The notes beneath the pieces are model-generated. The model did no database searches. It was not told where the DNA came from and saw nothing but the letters and a program-made list of their open reading frames with translations. The position numbers were made by a program, and so were the translations under genes. A stretch of 64,000 bases of DNA from positions 40,195,956 to 40,259,955 of the forward strand of contig CM049318.1 in NCBI GenBank assembly GCA_026874595.1, read 5' to 3'. Within the stretch, counting starts at the first letter, position 1. Each line of letters starts with the position of its first letter. This document shows, piece by piece, positions 36,331 to 47,795 of the stretch. Origin of the DNA: Sipunculus nudus. Its lineage: Eukaryota > Annelida > Sipuncula > Golfingiida > Sipunculidae.

Positions 36331-36819
36331 CCCTTTTGTTGCACTTGACCTATCCATTATTAGTGGCAGTAATTGTTATTATGTGCATTCTTTGCTGATT
36401 TTTTTTCACTCTAGTTGCTATTCGCCCCCCCCCCCGGTGCATTAGAAACCTTATTATTTGCGTGATCATCCCTTTTTTGCATCTTTCGGAGGGGGGGGGG
36501 GGGGAGTATAATATGGAAGTTTTTTCATTAAAAAATATACCAAATGACCCATGGGTCATGACGCTCAGCTGACTAAGAAGACATTCACAAAACGAATTTT
36601 ATCAAGGAGGTTACAGACTGGAGTATCAAGTAAAGTCTGCCCGTGTCGAATGTTGCATAAAAGGCACACAGAGATGCCGCTGAAAGGCCGGCGGTAATTG
36701 ATTCAGCGCGAGAGACCCCCCTTCGGCGTGACTTCGTAACAGCTCGTTAGTTCCCGGAGACCCCAGCGTGAATTAACGCAAGACCCACGCGTGATCTCCG
36801 TTGCTAGGTCATAGTCATC
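36331..36819. other. Intergenic with C and G homopolymer runs
   Basis: A C-run lies near 36425-36434 and a G-run near 36491-36504. The phrase GGGTCATGACGCTCAGCTGA near 36553 is shared with the repeat family at 540-580 and 44.76 kb. No gene is seen. Confidence 0.5.
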
Positions 36820-37193
36820 ATGGCCGCCGCCACGATAACAGAGGGTGATGCGCTCGAAAATTTGAAGGATTTGGTGTTAGATTAGGACGGCTAGTGGTAT
36901 CTGGAGGACAATCCCAGTTCAGAGAAAAACCCCCTTAAATGCAAGAATTGTTCTAAAGAATACAAGAAGCGTGCGTACCTCATAAAACACCAGGAGGAGT
37001 GTAACGGTTCTGGAGTTACAGAGAAGAAACGCAAACGCTCAGCTGTCAACTTCAAGGCCCTTGTGGACGATCGGGCGGTAGCCGACAAAGCAACTTGTAA
37101 GTGATATTGAACTAAATATTTTAAAATTATATCTAAAATAAGGATAAATATTAATATGTTGTCTTATTCATTTTTGGTGGGATTCGAATGTGT

Positions 37194-37231
<38 letters not shown>

Positions 37232-37635
37232 GGATTTCGTCTTTATGCAATGTTTTAATACTAATAGTATATTGTTATTCTGGACAAATTTATTTTTTTA
37301 CGGATACAAATTAGATGTTTCATGTTTCATATATAAAATGGTTTTAATTTTTAAATGTTTCAATAGTATATTGTTTTTCTGATTTTTTTGTGGGGGGGGG
37401 GGGGCGGCTAATTGGATGTTATTACAGATGTGAATTTGTTATAAACTGTTGCTCAAATTCTTTCATTCCAGATAATACACTGATTGAGAAGGCTATTAAA
37501 ATGCTGCACAGTGTCATCGCAGAAAAAGCCACAGATCCAATGCTCGGTGTTGTGAAGGGATCCCCCGTATGGAAAACTCAAGCCTTGTTCACAAAATTGA
37601 TGGATCAGCAGTGGGCTTCTGGCAAATTTGCGTGA
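36820..37635 (+). pseudogene. Two-exon zinc-finger-containing gene fragment with in-frame stops
   Basis: An open frame starts at ATG 36820 (MAAATITEGDALENLKDLVL) but meets TAG at 36883-36885 and again at 36892-36894. It then continues with a C2HC zinc-finger-like motif (CKNCSKEYKKRAYLIKH, then a Cys four residues later) and a basic KKRKR stretch, up to a GTAAGT donor at about 37096. A second exon begins after the CAG at 37469-37471 and runs to TGA at 37633-37635, with MLHSVIAEKATDPMLG and WKTQALFTKLMDQQW. The first stop-containing segment may instead be untranslated. The protein family is not identified. The setting next to element-derived ORFs suggests a mobile-element or captured gene relic. 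Confidence 0.5.
37195..37220. repeat. (GA)n then G-run
   Basis: A GA dinucleotide repeat passes into a poly-G run inside the intron of the zinc-finger fragment. A further G-run lies near 37391-37404. Confidence 0.9.
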
Positions 37636-37814
37636 TCTTCACAAAGTTCATCAAAATTTGCAATATCGGATGATGGACAATATATAAAACGTAACGTCAT
37701 TTGTAAATTGCTGCTCCGTTCAACGTCAACACTGAAAAGTTCAACATATGTATATATATATTGACCTTGTGCGGTGTCACTTTAAGTTTTGATTTAACAT
37801 ATATACAAACTCCA

Positions 37815-38164
37815 CCAACATGGGATGCTCTGTCATTTCGGGGCCGTGTGCATGGCTGAGCCAAAACACGTGTCAATCAGGAGATGCCCTGTCTGACTTG
37901 GCAAAAAAATGTAATACATGTTTCTGCTTGCTGAAACACAGCGTGTTGCCCCTCTTAATCGGTTCTCCGGTTACGCGGCCTTGTTATGGTAAACAGAATG
38001 TGTTAACCAACACGCAGAGCCATAGCATGGTGTTAAACAGCCGTATGCCAGGAAATGAGACCGTGTGCTGGAATGGTTTTGCTGGGAAACATTTGTGTAA
38101 TGCAAATCGTAACTGAAAGTGTGAAGGAATAGCCATAATTTATCTCCTGATTATGTCCCTTTAA
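37815..38164 (+). repeat. Dispersed repeat, inverted partner at 27902-28250
   Basis: Aligns to the reverse complement of 27902-28250. The 98-codon open frame inside it is not kept in the partner copy, so it is treated as noncoding. Confidence 0.75.
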
Positions 38165-38249
38165 TGCGGTCAATTGATTTGGCTGTTTCTGTATTATTAT
38201 ATTCCAAGGAGTCTTTATGAACGGAATTTTTAATTTGACCATTACCTAT

Positions 38250-39535
38250 GCCACGTGGGATTCCCAGGAGGGGGTTTAATTCCCTGGATGACATGACTGA
38301 AGCGGACAGGACAATTCTCATATCTGTGCCCTATGCTACCACTATGGAAACGCACGAGTCCGTTTTGTTTCCTGCATTGTTCCGCTGTATGACCAATTTG
38401 CCTACATGCAGCACATTGTAGAACACTGTAATCGTATTCCTGATTTGGTAAATACCGCTGAGGGAATGCGCTTGTATAAGTCGACTGACTGTTGTGCGAG
38501 TTAAGAGGCACATTTCGTCGTGACTATTGAAAATATTTAGTCTGATCTGGGTAAACTTTATGTTGATCATTGTACTGCGATACATATATGCGGCCTGTGT
38601 GTTTGGTCGTGTACCCGGAGTGGATGTATCTAGTTGATGGACCATTTGAGGTGCAGTGTGTAGGGATGACCAAGGGTAAAACTACTCCCGATTGGGTGAT
38701 ACACAGGAACATTTCTCTGGCATTCAAGTCTATTTGGCTCCGTGTTTATCAAGGCATTAGCCGCCACACGGTAATTTGATGCCAGGGATTCCATCCCTGA
38801 TGTCGATTTTCTTCACTGGTCATAACAAAACTTTTAATGGTATTACCATGACGGGGTCCATAAATTCTACGTACTCCTGTCTGATATCCATGCCGCCTTA
38901 TGTTCGCCCCTGGGCGAGGAACTGGGGGCCAGTCATCGTAATTCTTATGATGGAGATTATAATCCTTAGAGTTACTTTTCTGATCAAAGTACTGTGAAAA
39001 TTCCTTTTCGTCAAGGCCATTCATTTGATCAGCAACAATTTCAGGGTCAGCACATGCCAGATTACTCAATAATGCCAGTGTCCCCCGAACTGAGAAGTGC
39101 AAACCGCCCGTTTGATACAGATTTTTGTTAATGGAAGCATTTTCAAGGAGGAAAGTTTGGTCATTGTCAACAAATATACAGGATAATGCCTCACATGTAT
39201 CCTTTAGAGCTTTATTGACCTTTTCACACTTATTTTGGTGTTCAGTAATGTCCCTCCTCGGAGGGATGCTTAAGATTGAAATATCATTACAAATTGTCTG
39301 CTTCCAATAGCATATCCTTTGACTGAAAGAGCGCAGGAGATAAACTGCATAGTTCATAGCATAAGACATTGGCCAGATCATTTTCCTTAGATCCAATAAT
39401 CACAAGTCTTTGGAACAGGAGAAGGTGGTCCGTTAGAACTGTGTCATTCCCGATCTTGACACATGCTTTGGAACTGAAAGAAACAGCCTGGTCCTTCCTC
39501 TTAAAGGAATGTTGAAGAACACCTTTTCCAGCCAT
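38250..39535 (-). pseudogene. Mobile-element-like ORF: SGNH-hydrolase-like domain and CCHC zinc knuckle, frameshifted
   Basis: Reading the minus strand across several frames from 39535 down: a segment with LVIIGSKENDLAN resembles SGNH block III (GxND). A long open stretch (39396-38749) contains ISILSIPPRRD and later GGLHFSVRG, the end of an SGNH/GDSL esterase-like fold of the type found in some invertebrate retroelement proteins. At 38430-38250 a zinc-knuckle-like CAACRQIGHTAEQC follows. Frames change near 39390 and again between 38749 and 38511, so the protein is broken. Identification is by motif only. The order hydrolase then zinc knuckle suggests an element-encoded nucleic-acid-binding protein. 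Confidence 0.5.
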
Positions 39536-39856
39536 TTAATTCAGGATTACTTCTCCAATTTCTTTTGCGTGCTGAACATTGACTTGAGCTCCAGCAGAAA
39601 TACCAGTAACAATATTGAGAAGGGCTGGCTTGGCATCAAATGGGGATCTCCATTCAAGGAATGACAAAAGTTTCTCGGAATCAGCTGCATCCCTCTTTGT
39701 CTAGCGACAGACGAATCCTTATGCTGCTCACTTGTCCTTAGTGTAACAGAACTCAGCTTATTTCAGCACAGGCTGGTCTTGACAGACACCATAGCACCCA
39801 CTGAACTTCGGTCATACCTCTCCCATGGATGAAGCCACCACTGGTTATCAAGCTCC

Positions 39857-40920
39857 TCATAAAACTCCTCGATCACGAGGTCTGGTGACAGCCCTGCCCA
39901 AAAACAGTTTGATCACCTCTAGTAACTCCTGGGTCCCTGTTCCACTCATTAGATGCCCAATGGAACTAAAAAAACTCAAAAGAGTATGGAAGCCGCCTAA
40001 CCTTGGTATAATAGAGTGTAAAGGACTGTCCAACGGAGCACCTTCTATTATGGTCATGGCTTTCCACCAAAGTGGTTGATTAAATGTACCTACAGGCAAT
40101 ACATCATGGCGTCTTGCATGGTCAGAAACGAAGTAAAGTGTTGAATTGATACAGGCCATATCGGACGGATTCATATCAATCATTGGCAGGAAAATGATTG
40201 ATGATTTCCCGGGGTGATCTCCATCTGATATTAACTGAATGTACCCTGTCCATGCAGGCCTAGGAGCTCTAAGAGACAGGGAGGTTTTCCATAGCAAATC
40301 AACCAATGGTCTGCCTTCTGCTTGCGGAAGTGATAAGCCATGCAAGCACTCATATTTTAATTTTTGAAGTTCATTTCCGTAGGTAAGAAAGGCTTGATGG
40401 CGATACGTCCAACAGCAGTTACATCATCAGCACTCACGGAAACATGTTTCACTACTGGAGTAACATCAGTCTTTGGCGTAACGGCCGCAATTACCCCCCA
40501 TGCCATGAAAAGTGTTGCGTCCATCAATTGTCATTATGGAGTGATCGACAGTGTCTGCTATAGACTGCATCCATTGTCCAGGGGAAAACTCTGTGAGGTC
40601 AAGTCCCTGGCTTACTGCTGCTGACCGTTGATAGTTCAGAACTTCATTATATGAGGAACAGAATCCAAGTGCATTCAAAGAGTCAATTAAAAATCTCGAA
40701 GCAAAACTCGAATGCATGTTTACAGCCAGACCTAACTGAAGGGGGGCAGTTAAAATTCTCGGACGTATCGCCTGCATTATGGCTTGTCCCATTGAGCAAA
40801 CTTTCATTTCTTTATCAGTAGCCACAGAGTTTTCAGAAATATCTGCAATGATTCTGGGATAAATGCTGCAGATGCTTCAATAGTAGACATGGAAAGACTA
40901 GTGGGATAAATGTCCTTATC
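39857..40920 (-). pseudogene. Degenerate multicopy invertebrate ORF of unknown function
   Basis: On the minus strand, blocks in shifting frames read: DIYPTSLSMSTIEASAAFIP near 40905, RPRILTAPLQLGLAVNMHSS and ASRFLIDSLNALGFCSSYNE (40770-40660), ADTVDHSIMTIDG then FHGMG (about 40560-40500), DDVTAVGRIAIKPFL (40430-40385), and PAWTGYIQLIS then FLPMIDMNPSDMACINSTLY (40250-40130). I recognise this style of sequence from large uncharacterised, repeatedly occurring proteins of cnidarians and molluscs, but I cannot name a family. Several frameshifts (for example near 40480 and 40380) show that it is not functional here. It is read in the same direction as the SGNH-like ORF downstream and may belong to one element. 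Confidence 0.5.
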
Positions 40921-41244
40921 CTGGAGGGAGGCCCCAATCTTTTTTTAACAAGTCCATGTGAAAGATCACCTAAAAACATAGGTTTTGATATAAATAATAT
41001 ACTTGTGATCAACTCCTCATATCTCTTATGGCTGAAAATGTATACCTAGGGGTCGGGTACAGGAAGCAAACTTGCTTGATATTACTGGTCAAAACACATT
41101 CTTCCACTCATTCCACTGATTTACATTTTTTATATGTTCTCTGGGGGTATATTAGGATGACTTTGCAGCAAATTTTATTTCTATTGCAATTAGTGGTACG
41201 TTTGGCCCTTTTTTGCGCTATTTTGACTAGCCTCATACCGTTGT

Positions 41245-42973
41245 TATAGCGTGGCCCACCTGATCAGTAATCCGATCACTGCTAATTGGTGACAAGTTCA
41301 CTTGAGTACTTTTTGAGGATTGCTCTTTGTCAGTTTGTGCTAGGGCCCTGCGCGGGCCGAAAAATTAAACCCGCACCCGCCCCGCATCATTCCCCTGTCA
41401 GCCCGCAGCCCGCCCCGCCATCAAAGAAAAAAGTCAGCTCGCCCCGCCCCGCAGTTACTATGATTCTTTCAGCCCGCACCCGCCCCGCAAAATTTTCTTT
41501 CAACCCGCTACCGCCCCGCCCCGCCCCGCACTTTTCAAGCTTCCGGCCCGCAGTCAAGCCCGTAAAATAATGAAAAAAAATGTTAGGGTCCAAAGGTTTT
41601 TACATATCAAGAATATTTTACAGCACATATATAAGCCACGCTTATTATTAATATATATGAAATGTTTGATGATTGGTATGAAAAATTAATTTCAATACGT
41701 TTTTGCAATCATTCAACCATAATGCATGAAATATTTTTAAAGACATGTTTGATTGGTTTGATATATGTTTGAATGGATTTGATATATTCATAATAAATTA
41801 ACACACCTTAAATATGTTTTCATAATTTACAGTGGAAATAAACTTTTGGTTTATTGTGTCTGTTTATACTTAAATTTATTAAAAAAAGTAAACACAAACA
41901 TTAGATTTCTTCCAAGTATGTGTACCCAAAGTTACCCTTAGGAATAATATTGGCTAATCACAAGCCATCACACTACTGAGATGGTTGCTGGTTAAAATCT
42001 TTTCAGTCATAATCTGCTAATTAGCTGAAACTGAGACTTATCAGGTCAAGGGAGTAAAGAGTAAACTGACCGATGTGGCTTTAGGTTCAGGAGGTGCATT
42101 GAGATAGACATGACCAGAGCGGTGTATCTTATAGCAGTCATTACCACATTATGCAGTGCCCAAAAAGGGATTTGACAAGCCAGTGGTCAAGTTCAGTTAC
42201 AATAAGACCGCACATGGAGTTACAATTAGATAAGTAGTCCACCGTAGGCTTGTAAAATTCTAGGTCAGTTGAGTCACCTACAGAGCCAGCTGTAACCACA
42301 CACTGTCTATTACAAGATCAAAGGTAATCAAGACCTTGAATCAAAATCTAGATTTCAGATTAATGATGCATCATCTATTTTTGTATAACAAATTGACATT
42401 AAACCTAGAAAAGACACATTTGCATAGTGTTGTTATAACTGTCAGTCAATGTTAGCGGTTAACAGGAATTAATTAAAATTTTATTAAATTTTTCTTTTCA
42501 TAATACTATTTTACAACACCTGAAATAATTTTATGCAAATATCAGTGTCCTCAATTGATAGTTTTTTTAAGTATATTTTTATATTCATGTTCTACTGAAC
42601 TGCCAGGTCATCAACCCGTAGACCGCCCCGCCCCGCACAGACTTTATTTCGGCCAGCCCGCCCCGCACTTTCAAAGAATCCTATGCGGGGGCCCGCGAGT
42701 TTCGGGTTGAGGATCAAAATCCGCCCCGCGCAAGGCCCTAGTTTGTGCGTTATTCAGCTCTCGTAGTACGGAATCCCCTAAAACCAATACTGGATCATTA
42801 AATGAGGTGCTTTTTGTAGTCGAGCTAATCTTGTTCTGTAGTTGGGTATTTGCTGGTGTAATTATTGTCAGAGCATGGCCCACCTGATCAATAATCACTG
42901 TTAACTGTTGCAGAGGTAAGGCCGAATCAAGAGGATCCCGCAAACACGTCCGCTCACGCCGGCGTCCAACCAT
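41245..42973 (-). pseudogene. 5' part of a minus-strand ORF, interrupted by a hAT-like insertion
   Basis: On the minus strand an open frame starts near 42973 (MVGRRRERTCLRDPLDSALP) and includes LVLGDSVLRELN near 42790, which resembles SGNH block I. It runs into the insertion at 42740. Taking out the insertion with one target copy joins this frame without a stop to 41332-41245, which encodes SSDRITDQVGHAITT. A similar IIDQVGHALT phrase occurs upstream in the same frame, so the segment may contain a short internal duplication. It lies upstream of, and co-directional with, the degenerate ORFs at 40.9-38.2 kb. Confidence 0.55.
41341..42740. mobile_element. 1.4-kb nonautonomous hAT-like transposon
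   Basis: The ends are inverted repeats TAGGGCCCTGCGCGGG (left) and TAGGGCCTTGCGCGGG (reverse complement of right), flanked by an exact 8-bp duplication GTTTGTGC at 41333-41340 and 42741-42748. An 8-bp target duplication and a TAGGG start fit the hAT superfamily. About 200 bases inside the left end and 120 inside the right end are packed with CCCGCCCCGC-type words, while the centre is AT-rich without a transposase frame. The clustered GC words look like subterminal transposase-binding repeats, as known in hAT elements. Confidence 0.85.
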
Positions 42974-43429
42974 TGAACAGTTAATACTGAAAGTATAGCA
43001 AAATACAGAAACGAAACGACTGTAAAAAGCTTAGTACTGGGCTCTTAGAGGAAGTTTTAAAAGGTTTGGGTTTTTGCGCGGGGTCGGTCAGTGGTACGTC
43101 AGTACATCTTCAAGTGTAAGGTGAATTCCGACAAGAAGTCACTTTCTCGTTTGGGGACCCCTGCTTTGCGGAAGACACTGGACAGTTACTAGATATATCG
43201 CGAAGCTACAGCGGACCGCGGAAGTAACATCCAGCAGACTCGCTTTATCAAAGGCCGTGCCGCCGCTGCGCCTGACGCCGCGGCACAGTAGGCGCACAAT
43301 AGAGTAAATGGGCTTATCATGTATTAATTGCAATTAGCGCACGTCTGACACTCGAGGCCTGGCGGGGTTTCTGACAGTTGCTACTCCAGCCTGTAACCTC
43401 CTTGATTTTATCAACTGAATGCCAAATTT
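42974..43429. other. Upstream flank of the minus-strand element ORF
   Basis: GC-richer than its surroundings, with CCGCGG and GCCGCCGCTGCGCC words near 43200-43285. It may hold a promoter for the minus-strand ORF, but no specific motif is recognised. Confidence 0.4.
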
Positions 43430-46400
43430 TGAAGGTGACATTTACATTCAACTGAAGCTTAGCGTGGAGGATATTGGTAACAGATATCTGACTGAAGGTT
43501 TGTAAGAAGATGTTTCATGGATCTTCCTGGATGTCTAGATTCTAGGTGCAAAGGTTACGATTTGTGCCCTGTTAACAGGCAACCACATTTTTGAAGGTCT
43601 CAAAAATAGAGAAAAAAGTGTAACATTTGAAAAAAAGCAAGGTGGTGCCACCAGTCTGCAGGAACTGATGAAACACTTCATTATCAATATGCATGCAAAG
43701 AATCATGGTGATCAATGTATTATTTGTTCAGATACTGGAGCTTTTGTAACAAAGTTTTAATTATTCTGGGGGTTCATCTGAGCCAAATAGCTCGGTAGAT
43801 ATGGGTAACAGAGACCTCATTTCAATATTCTAAGGAGATTTTTTCATGGCCTTCCCTGTATGTCAAAATAGAAGATTCTGGATCAAATGGTTACGATTTG
43901 TGCCCTGTTTACCTACAACCTCATCTTTGAAGGTCTCAATAATTAAGAAAAAAATGCGTAAAAATTTGAAAAAAAACGTAGGTGGCGCTACCAGTCTACA
44001 GGAAATGATGAAACGCCCCATGTTCAATATGCATGCAAAGTATCATGGTGATCAAGGCATAAGTTGTTCAGATACTGGAGCTTTTGTATCAAATTTTTAT
44101 TATTCTTGGGGGAGGGGGTTCTTCTTAGCCCAATAGCTCGGAGGATATGTGCAATTTAGACCTAATTTAAGGCTTCCAGGGAGATTTTTCAGAGACCTCC
44201 CTTGATGTGAAGTTAAAAGATTCTAGGTCCAGTGGTTACGTTTGTGCCTGGTTAATGGACAACTGCTGCTTTGAAGTTCTTAAAAACTGACAAAAATTGT
44301 GTATAAAAAAAAACAAAAACGAAAAAAAAAACCGCATGTTTTCCAGCAGGTTTAAGGAAATGATGAAACAATCTATGATCAATATGCATGCAAAGAATCC
44401 TAGTGATCAATACATCAGTTTTTCAGATATTTGAGATTTTGTATGAAAGTTTTAATTATTTTGTGTGGTACTTTAGAGTTCATAACTCGAAAGATATGGG
44501 TAACAGATACAAAATTTCTGGTTTCCAAGGAGATTTCCATTAATCTCCTTGAATATCATGTTAGTAGATTCTAGGTCCAGTGGTTACAATTCGTGCCCTG
44601 TTAACGGATGGACGGACGGACGTACAGACAGCCAGACGGACGGACAGGCAGCTTGACGACGAACAAATTTAGAGTGATCGCTATAGCTCAGACGATTTTT
44701 CAGTAAACTCAGCTAAAATCTGTATAACATTATGAGGAACATATATTGCTAGTCTATAAACTAGTGGCCCATGGGCCATGACGCTCAGCTGAATTCAATG
44801 AATGTTGAATAAAGAGCAAAATGGCTTCCAGAGTGCAAAACATCATGAATTTTGTGAAGAGTCCTTAGAAATGGGTTTCAGTAGAGTTTTGGACAGATAA
44901 CCACTTCAGTTGAAGGTCTCATAAATAGGAGATAAATGTGTAAAAATGTGAAGTGCAACCATTCTGCAGGAACTGATGAAACACTCCATGATCAATATAT
45001 ATCCAAAGAATCATGGCTATCAATGCATTAGTTATTCAGTGTAATAACGAGCTCTATAGCTCGGAGGATATGGGTAACAGAGACCTAACTCCAGGTTTCC
45101 AAGTAGATTTTGTATAAGTCTCCCTGGATGTCAAATTAGAAGATTCTAGGTTCAGCGGTTTGTACTGTGTTAACAGATGAACACTCCATTTGAAGGTCTC
45201 ATATAAATAAAGAGAAAATATGCCTAAAAATTTAAAAAAAAATCAGGTGGGTACCGCCAGTGTACAGGAACTGATGAAACACTCCATGATCAATATGCAT
45301 GCAAAGTATCATGGCCATCAGAGAAGTCCAAAATCTATGGATATGCACAATTTCAGGCCAATACGGTAAATAACTCCTGAGAAAAGGGCATTAATTTATT
45401 CTACAAAAACGGAAAGGTAGGTGGTGAAACAGGTAGTGAAACCTGTCTGGCTTAAGAGAAAACTCTCCAAGATAGATGGACATGCAAAAATTCAGACCAA
45501 TACCTTGAACCACTCCGGAGATATGGGCAATTTTCACAAAAAGCACATGAACGAATGGACACCACAGGAAAACGACTGCAGACAGTGCCACCAATCTTGT
45601 TTACGAGATGTAGGTGTCAATGATCAATAAACATGCACAATTTCAAACCAATACATTTAAGACCCACCAAGACGAACAGATGGCAAATGCACAGATGGAC
45701 ACTATGCAAAAAGTGTTGTAGGTGGCGCCACCAGTCGGATTTACGAGATGGAGAGATCCGAGATCTATGGACATGCAAACTTTCAGCTATATTCATTGAG
45801 CCTCTCCTGAGATATGGGCTGTTATCAAAAAGACACCCAGATTCGTACTACACCGAAAGGATTGCAGGTGATGCCACCTGTTTTTGTTACGCAAAACTAC
45901 ATAGGTGAGGGATCAAATGTGCCAGGTTTCGGAAAGAGGGTCTCAGAGGAGTTCTCTAGAAACGAACGCTGAGTTTTTGTATCTTATTTTTAATTATTCC
46001 AGGGCGTACTTACGAGCACTATAGCTCAGAAGATATAGGTAACAGAGACCAAATTTTAAATCTTTAATTCTTGGTATATAAAAGCCCCATAGCTCGGAGG
46101 ATATGGGTAACAGAGGACCTTATTTGAGGTTTCCGACGAGATTTTTTATTGACTTCCCTGGGTGTGAAGGTAGAAGATTCTAGATCGAACGGTTATCATT
46201 TGTGCATTGTTAACGGACATCAACTTCATTTGAAGGTCTCAAAAACAGAGAAAAAAAGCGTAAATTAAAAAAAAAAACATACAGGTGGCGCAACCAGTCT
46301 GCAGAATCTGTATAGGCTCCATGATCAATATGTATGCAAAGAATCATGACAATCAATGCATGAGTTATTCATATACTTGAGCTTTTGTGTTATATTTCTA

Positions 46401-47300
46401 ATTATTCGGGGGGGGGGGATACTTGCGAGCCCCATAGATCGGAGGATATGGGTAACAGAGACCTTATTTCAGATTTCCATGAAGACTTTTCATGGACCTA
46501 CCTAGATGTCAAACATGAAGATTCTAGGTTCAGCGGTAATTATTTGGCCCTGTTACAAGATGAAGGGTATCAAAAATAGAAAATAAATCGTAAAAATGAG
46601 AAAAATACAGGTGGCGCACCAGTTTGCAAGAACTGATGGAACGCTCCATGGTCAATATTCATGCAATGAATCATGGTGATCAATGCAGTAGTTATTCAGA
46701 TATTGGAGCTATTGTATCAATTTTTTATTATTCTGGGGGGGGGGGGGGTACTTAGGAGACCCATAGCTGGGAGGATACGGGTAACAGAGACCTAATGTCA
46801 GGTTTCCAAGGAGATTTTTCATGGACCTTCCTGGAAGTCAAGTAAGAAAATTCCAGGTCAAGCCGTTACGATTTGTGTCCTGTTACAAGATGAAGTTATA
46901 TTTGAAGGTTTTAGAAATAGAGAAAATAATTCGTAAAAATTAGAAAAAATAAAGATGGTATCACCACTTTGCAGTAACTGATAGAACACTCCATGATCAA
47001 TATTCATGCAAATAATCATGGTGATCAATGCAGAAGTTATTCAGATACTTGAGCTTTTGTTTCAATTTTTTTTATTATTCTAGGGGGTACTTAGGAGACC
47101 CATTGCTCGGAGATATGGGTAACAGAGACATAATTTCAGGTTTCCAAGGAAATTTTTCATGGCCCTCCCTGGATGTCAAGTTAGAAGGGTTACAGGTCCA
47201 GCGGTTACGATTTGTGCCCTGTGACGGCCGGAGGGCCAGAAGGACGGACGACGGACAAAGAGTGATCGCTATAGCTCAGCTGCCTTTCAGTCAGCTGAGC
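43430..47300 (+). repeat. Diverged tandem array, unit about 340 bp
   Basis: A block recurs in order: GGATATGGGTAACAGAGACC, TTTCCAAGGAGATTTTTCAT, GATTCTAGGTCCAGCGGTTA, GTGCCCTGTTAACGG, CAGGTGGCGCCACCAGTCTG, CTGATGAAACACTCCATGAT, AATATGCATGCAAAGAATCA, then a T/G-rich spacer. The first phrase occurs near 43470, 43797, 44148, 44496, 45066, 46034, 46100, 46443, 46774 and 47113, mostly 327-351 apart. Copies are interrupted at 44600-44900 and 45310-46000 by other sub-repeats. Two stretches (about 44605-44680 and 47222-47280) contain GGACGGACGG-type runs followed by AGTGATCGCTATAGCTCAG. No coding potential is seen, although the frames are often open by chance. Confidence 0.85.
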
Positions 47301-47394
47301 TTAAAACGAATCCCCACATGGAAGGAACCCTGCCTACAGAATAACAGTCATTCGAGATAATTTATTATGTCACATCAAAGTGTATAGGTCTGAC

Positions 47395-47795
47395 AGGTCT
47401 GTAATTTATTAGGTCTAGAGCCTACATACGTACCAATCATTCCTGATATTGGGGAAAGCTGAAGCATGTTATTGTTGAGTTATTACGCTCGAAAGAAAAT
47501 CAGTGATTGTGCTGTGGCGGCCATATTAGTATTTTTACAGGTCTGTAATTCGATAGGTCTAGAGCCTCATATGTACCAATCATCCTTGTAAATTGTGGAA
47601 AGCTGAAATATGATGTTGCTGAGTTATTGCGCGCGAAAAATAAATTCAGCTATTGGGCTGTAGCGGCCATATTGAAATTTGACTGGAGCTCTCGTATGTA
47701 CCAATAATTCCTGTGAATTTAGGAAAGCTGAAGTATAATGTTGTTGTTGAGTTATCGCGCGCGAAAGAAGCCCTAACGGAAGGACGGAAGGACGG
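47395..47795 (+). repeat. Tandem array, unit about 145 bp, three copies
   Basis: Three diverged copies contain CATATGTACCAATCAT-like, GGAAAGCTGAAG, TTGAGTTATnGCGCGCGAAA and GGCGGCCATATT phrases. They start near 47395, 47538 and 47680. The array abuts the 340-bp array and ends in GGAAGGACGG followed by GATAACTATAGGGC, a tail resembling those in the neighbouring array. Confidence 0.8.

Noticed and set aside
37820-38116. 98-codon open frame starting MGCSVISG
   Set aside because: The homologous repeat at 27902-28250 does not keep this frame; stops and shifts interrupt it, so the frame is probably chance.
43430-47300. CRISPR-like or hammerhead-like signal from repeated CTGATGA words
   Set aside because: The units are long diverged tandem repeats, not short identical repeats with unique spacers, and CTGATGA is not followed by a stem II and a GAAA box.
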